Both the position numbers and the translations under genes were made by a program. From Phycisphaerales bacterium UBA4658 (lineage in GTDB: Bacteria > Planctomycetota > Phycisphaerae > Phycisphaerales > UBA1924): a DNA stretch of 9,448 nucleotides. The notes below the pieces were generated by a model, which made no database searches, had not been told where the DNA came from, and saw only the letters and a program-made list of their open reading frames with translations. Below are positions 7,321 to 9,448 of this stretch, one piece after another; position 1 is the stretch's first letter; each line of letters starts with the position of its first letter. The stretch lies in contig DHLW01000019.1 in the NCBI GenBank assembly GCA_002405485.1, forward strand, positions 18,522 through 27,969, in the 5' to 3' direction.

Positions 7321-7522
7321 ATGAACTGAGCCAGTCCACACATACGTCTTTTCTGAACGTTTGAGGTCGCACATTCGTCATCAGTACTGAAAACACCCCG
7401 GCCCGTACTGTGTTCAAACATTTTTCTGGCAATGCAGAGACCTTCGGGTACGCTCAAAGTGGGTGTCCCGGTCGTGGTTTGCCCGAGTCTTGCAGACTTT
7501 GGATGTTGGACGCACGAGGAAG
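7321..7522 (+). promoter_or_regulatory. Leader region of the P-domain gene (promoter not resolved)
   Basis: The region is less GC-rich than the coding DNA around it, especially 7321-7440, as expected for a promoter-bearing gap. It contains the 10-base palindrome TCAGTACTGA (7381-7390), a second GTACTG at 7405-7410 exactly 21 bases after the first (7384-7389), and a small hairpin AGTCT-TGC-AGACT (7486-7498). I could not assign a -35/-10 pair. No gene is supported here. Confidence 0.4.
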
Positions 7523-7528
7523 AAGGAG
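7523..7528 (+). promoter_or_regulatory. Ribosome binding site of the P-domain gene
   Basis: AAGGAG lies 8 bases before the ATG at 7537. It selects this start over the nearby ATG at 7503, which is in another frame. Confidence 0.8.
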
Positions 7529-7536
7529 TTGTTCCC

Positions 7537-9448
7537 ATGGCTTCACGGTTGGCAACAGTGGCCGCGGCATTGGTCGCGGGCGTTCTGGTTGGGGGCGCAC
7601 GCGCCCAGGTGTACACGGCGAGCGGTCTCCCGATCGCCATTCCCGACAGCCCCACGATCACGAGCACCATCAGCATCACGGGCGGGCCCGCGAGCGTGAC
7701 GCAGTTGGAGCTCGTTCTTCGGCTGGATCACGCGACCCTCAATCACCTCGACTTCTTCCTCGTCCGAGGAAGCAAGTACCTCCACTTGTCCACCGACAAC
7801 GGCGCGTTGAACGACAACTTCGCCAACCTCCGTCTGCGTGACGGCGCGTACCGATTCGTCGGCGCCATCCCGTCAAGCATCGGCAACAACATCGTCGGGG
7901 ACTATCGGCCGGAGGGCGGCTCGATCAGCCTGTCGTCCGGGGCTACGTTCTCGCTGGCGGGGTTGACACGCACCGCCAGCTTCGCGGAGCTCATCTCTGG
8001 CGAGAGCGCCGACGGCAACTGGACGCTCGTCATCGACGATGACACCAACGGGATCACCGGCCAACTGAACTACTGGTCGCTGGAGTTCAACGGCGCGGTG
8101 GATCCCACCGGGCCGACGAACCTCCCACTTCCGCCGGCGTTCACCGGAGACTTCACCTCCACGCCCAACACGCTGGTGTTCGGCACGCCGACCACCGGCA
8201 CGACCGAGTGGAACGGCCCCACGGGCGCTCAGCCGGGGCTGACCGACGGCGCGGGCGAGGACTTCTCAACCGGCTACGCCAACAACTCGAGCTTGCAGGA
8301 CTTCCCGGGGGCCGAGGTCGCGTATCGCTTCGATCACACCGGCGGTCCGATCGCCTTCAAGTGCAGCTCGGCCTTCGGCGCCGGGCTGATCGTCATCGAC
8401 TCCACCGGCACCCCGGCCGGGGCCCTCAAGGTGGCCGCCGACTCCTTCACCGGCATCGAGGTCGCGACGTTCCAGAACCTCGCGGCGGGCACGTATTACG
8501 TCGTTGTGGACGGCGTCAGCAACCAGAGCAACGGCGGATCGTTCACGATCGAGACGGGCATCCCACCGACCAACGACGAGTGCACCAGCGCGGCGACCAT
8601 CACCACGGGCGCCTCGGTCGCCTTCGATACCTCGTTCTCCTCCAGCGACGGCTTCAACGCCAGCAACTGCTTCGGCACAGCCGCGTCGCCAGACATCTAC
8701 TTCAGCTACACCCCGACCGCGGCCGGCGTCGCGACCTTCTCGACGTGCGACGCCACGTTCGACGCGGTGCTCTCGGTGCAGAACTCCTGCACGGCCGATC
8801 CGACGCGGTGCTCCAGCACCGGATGCGCGGTGACACCCACGCTCCCGGAGTTGAAGGTCTGCACGCAGCCGGGTGTCCCGGTGATCATCCGTGTCGGTGG
8901 CTTCTTTGACGTCGTCGGCAGCGGAACGCTGTCGGTCACTTTCACCCCGGGCACGGGCTCTTACGCCGCGCCCAGCGGCACGCCGGAGGGCGAGCCCTGC
9001 CGTGACGACCCGCTGTCGTCTGACGCCGTCAACGGCGGTTGCGAGTCCGACTTCGTCCTGCCCGTGTACACCACCGCGATCGCACCGGGCCAGACCATCG
9101 TCGGGATCTCCTCGCAGGACATCGACAACGGGGTCACCGACTACGACTACTACACCTTCACGCTCGCCGCCAACGCCGACGTCACCGTCTCCGGCCAGGC
9201 CGAGTTTGACGCCTTCGTCTCCATCATCAGCGACCCGGCGGATTGCAGCAACGCCAACACCGTCGGCGACGTCGTGAGCACTGCGTCGCCGTGCCTCCCA
9301 GACTTCACGCTGACGCGATCTCTGACGGCGGGCACTTACGCGATTCGCGTTGTGCCGGCAGACGCGCCGAACCTGTGCTCGGATCCGGGCAACGGGTACT
9401 GGGTCCGGCTGAATGTCGCCGCACCGTGCCCGGCGGACTTCGACGGAC
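7537..9448 (+). CDS. Secreted P-domain protein with PPC-like domains (3' end missing)
   Basis: The frame stays open from ATG 7537 to the window edge, giving 637 residues with no stop. Residues 1-23 are a Sec signal peptide (hydrophobic, with ARA before Gln24). Residues about 30-184 match a proprotein-convertase P domain: IPDSPTITSTISITG, a LDHATLNHLDFFLVRG strand pair, DNF, YRPEGG, then LISGESADGNWTLVIDDD and GQLNYWSLEF. About 200-345 and 346-475 are PPC-like, the second opening with NDECTSA and carrying NSCTADPTRC. About 475-630 is a further PPC-like domain with DYDYYTFTL, EFDAFVSI and AGTYAIRVV. The last residues, CPADFDG, begin a tail like those of the two upstream genes. P domains normally follow the catalytic domain of subtilisin-like proteases, but here the domain comes directly after the signal peptide. 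The role is probably binding or display; the partner is unknown. Confidence 0.9.
   Translation, partial: MASRLATVAAALVAGVLVGGARAQVYTASGLPIAIPDSPTITSTISITGGPASVTQLELVLRLDHATLNHLDFFLVRGSKYLHLSTDNGALNDNFANLRLRDGAYRFVGAIPSSIGNNIVGDYRPEGGSISLSSGATFSLAGLTRTASFAELISGESADGNWTLVIDDDTNGITGQLNYWSLEFNGAVDPTGPTNLPLPPAFTGDFTSTPNTLVFGTPTTGTTEWNGPTGAQPGLTDGAGEDFSTGYANNSSLQDFPGAEVAYRFDHTGGPIAFKCSSAFGAGLIVIDSTGTPAGALKVAADSFTGIEVATFQNLAAGTYYVVVDGVSNQSNGGSFTIETGIPPTNDECTSAATITTGASVAFDTSFSSSDGFNASNCFGTAASPDIYFSYTPTAAGVATFSTCDATFDAVLSVQNSCTADPTRCSSTGCAVTPTLPELKVCTQPGVPVIIRVGGFFDVVGSGTLSVTFTPGTGSYAAPSGTPEGEPCRDDPLSSDAVNGGCESDFVLPVYTTAIAPGQTIVGISSQDIDNGVTDYDYYTFTLAANADVTVSGQAEFDAFVSIISDPADCSNANTVGDVVSTASPCLPDFTLTRSLTAGTYAIRVVPADAPNLCSDPGNGYWVRLNVAAPCPADFDG
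9427..9448 (+). other. Start of a third GC-type dockerin-like tail (cut by window end)
   Basis: CPADFDG matches the opening Cys-x-Ala-Asp-Phe of the two complete tails. The next codon begins with C, so loop position 5 can only be Leu, Pro, His, Gln or Arg, not the usual Asp, Asn or Ser. The identification rests on seven residues plus the position after a PPC-like domain. Confidence 0.65.

Overview
The window is GC-rich DNA carrying three large genes, all on the + strand, and each appears to encode a secreted modular protein. The organism is most likely a planctomycete, probably of the Phycisphaerae type. The main reason is the C-terminal tail: two dockerin-like, EF-hand-type repeats with the signature ADF-x(9)-DIF-x-FLN-x-WFA, ending in Gly-Cys-Pro. 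Such 'GC-type dockerin' tails are known to me mainly from Planctomycetota. No taxonomic marker gene is present, so this assignment is an inference.

Layout: (1) 1-3259 is the 3' part of a gene whose start lies upstream. It encodes a beta-propeller of FG-GAP-type blades, a beta-rich, probably beta-helical segment, and a complete tail. (2) 3260-3585 holds a strong terminator hairpin and a ribosome binding site. (3) 3586-7173 is a complete 1195-residue gene with a Sec signal peptide, a lamin-tail domain (LTD), a beta-sandwich, six tandem four-cysteine PPC-like repeats and the same tail. (4) 7174-7536 holds a second 11-bp hairpin, a C-rich 9-bp tandem repeat with G-quadruplex potential on the minus strand, a less GC-rich leader and a ribosome binding site. 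(5) 7537-9448 is the 5' part of a third gene with a signal peptide, a proprotein-convertase P domain and PPC-like domains. It runs off the window as a third tail begins (CPADFDG).

The genes look like separate transcription units, because each gap exceeds 300 bases and contains a hairpin just after the stop codon. What unites them is a common export and C-terminal tail design attached to different non-catalytic, beta-rich modules (propeller, LTD, PPC, P domain) that are usually accessories of enzymes or adhesins. I see no catalytic domain, cohesin, sortase or secretion component here. The best reading is a cluster of surface-displayed or matrix proteins that share one docking or sorting tail whose receptor is encoded elsewhere. 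No RNA gene, CRISPR array, insertion sequence or convincing minus-strand gene was found.
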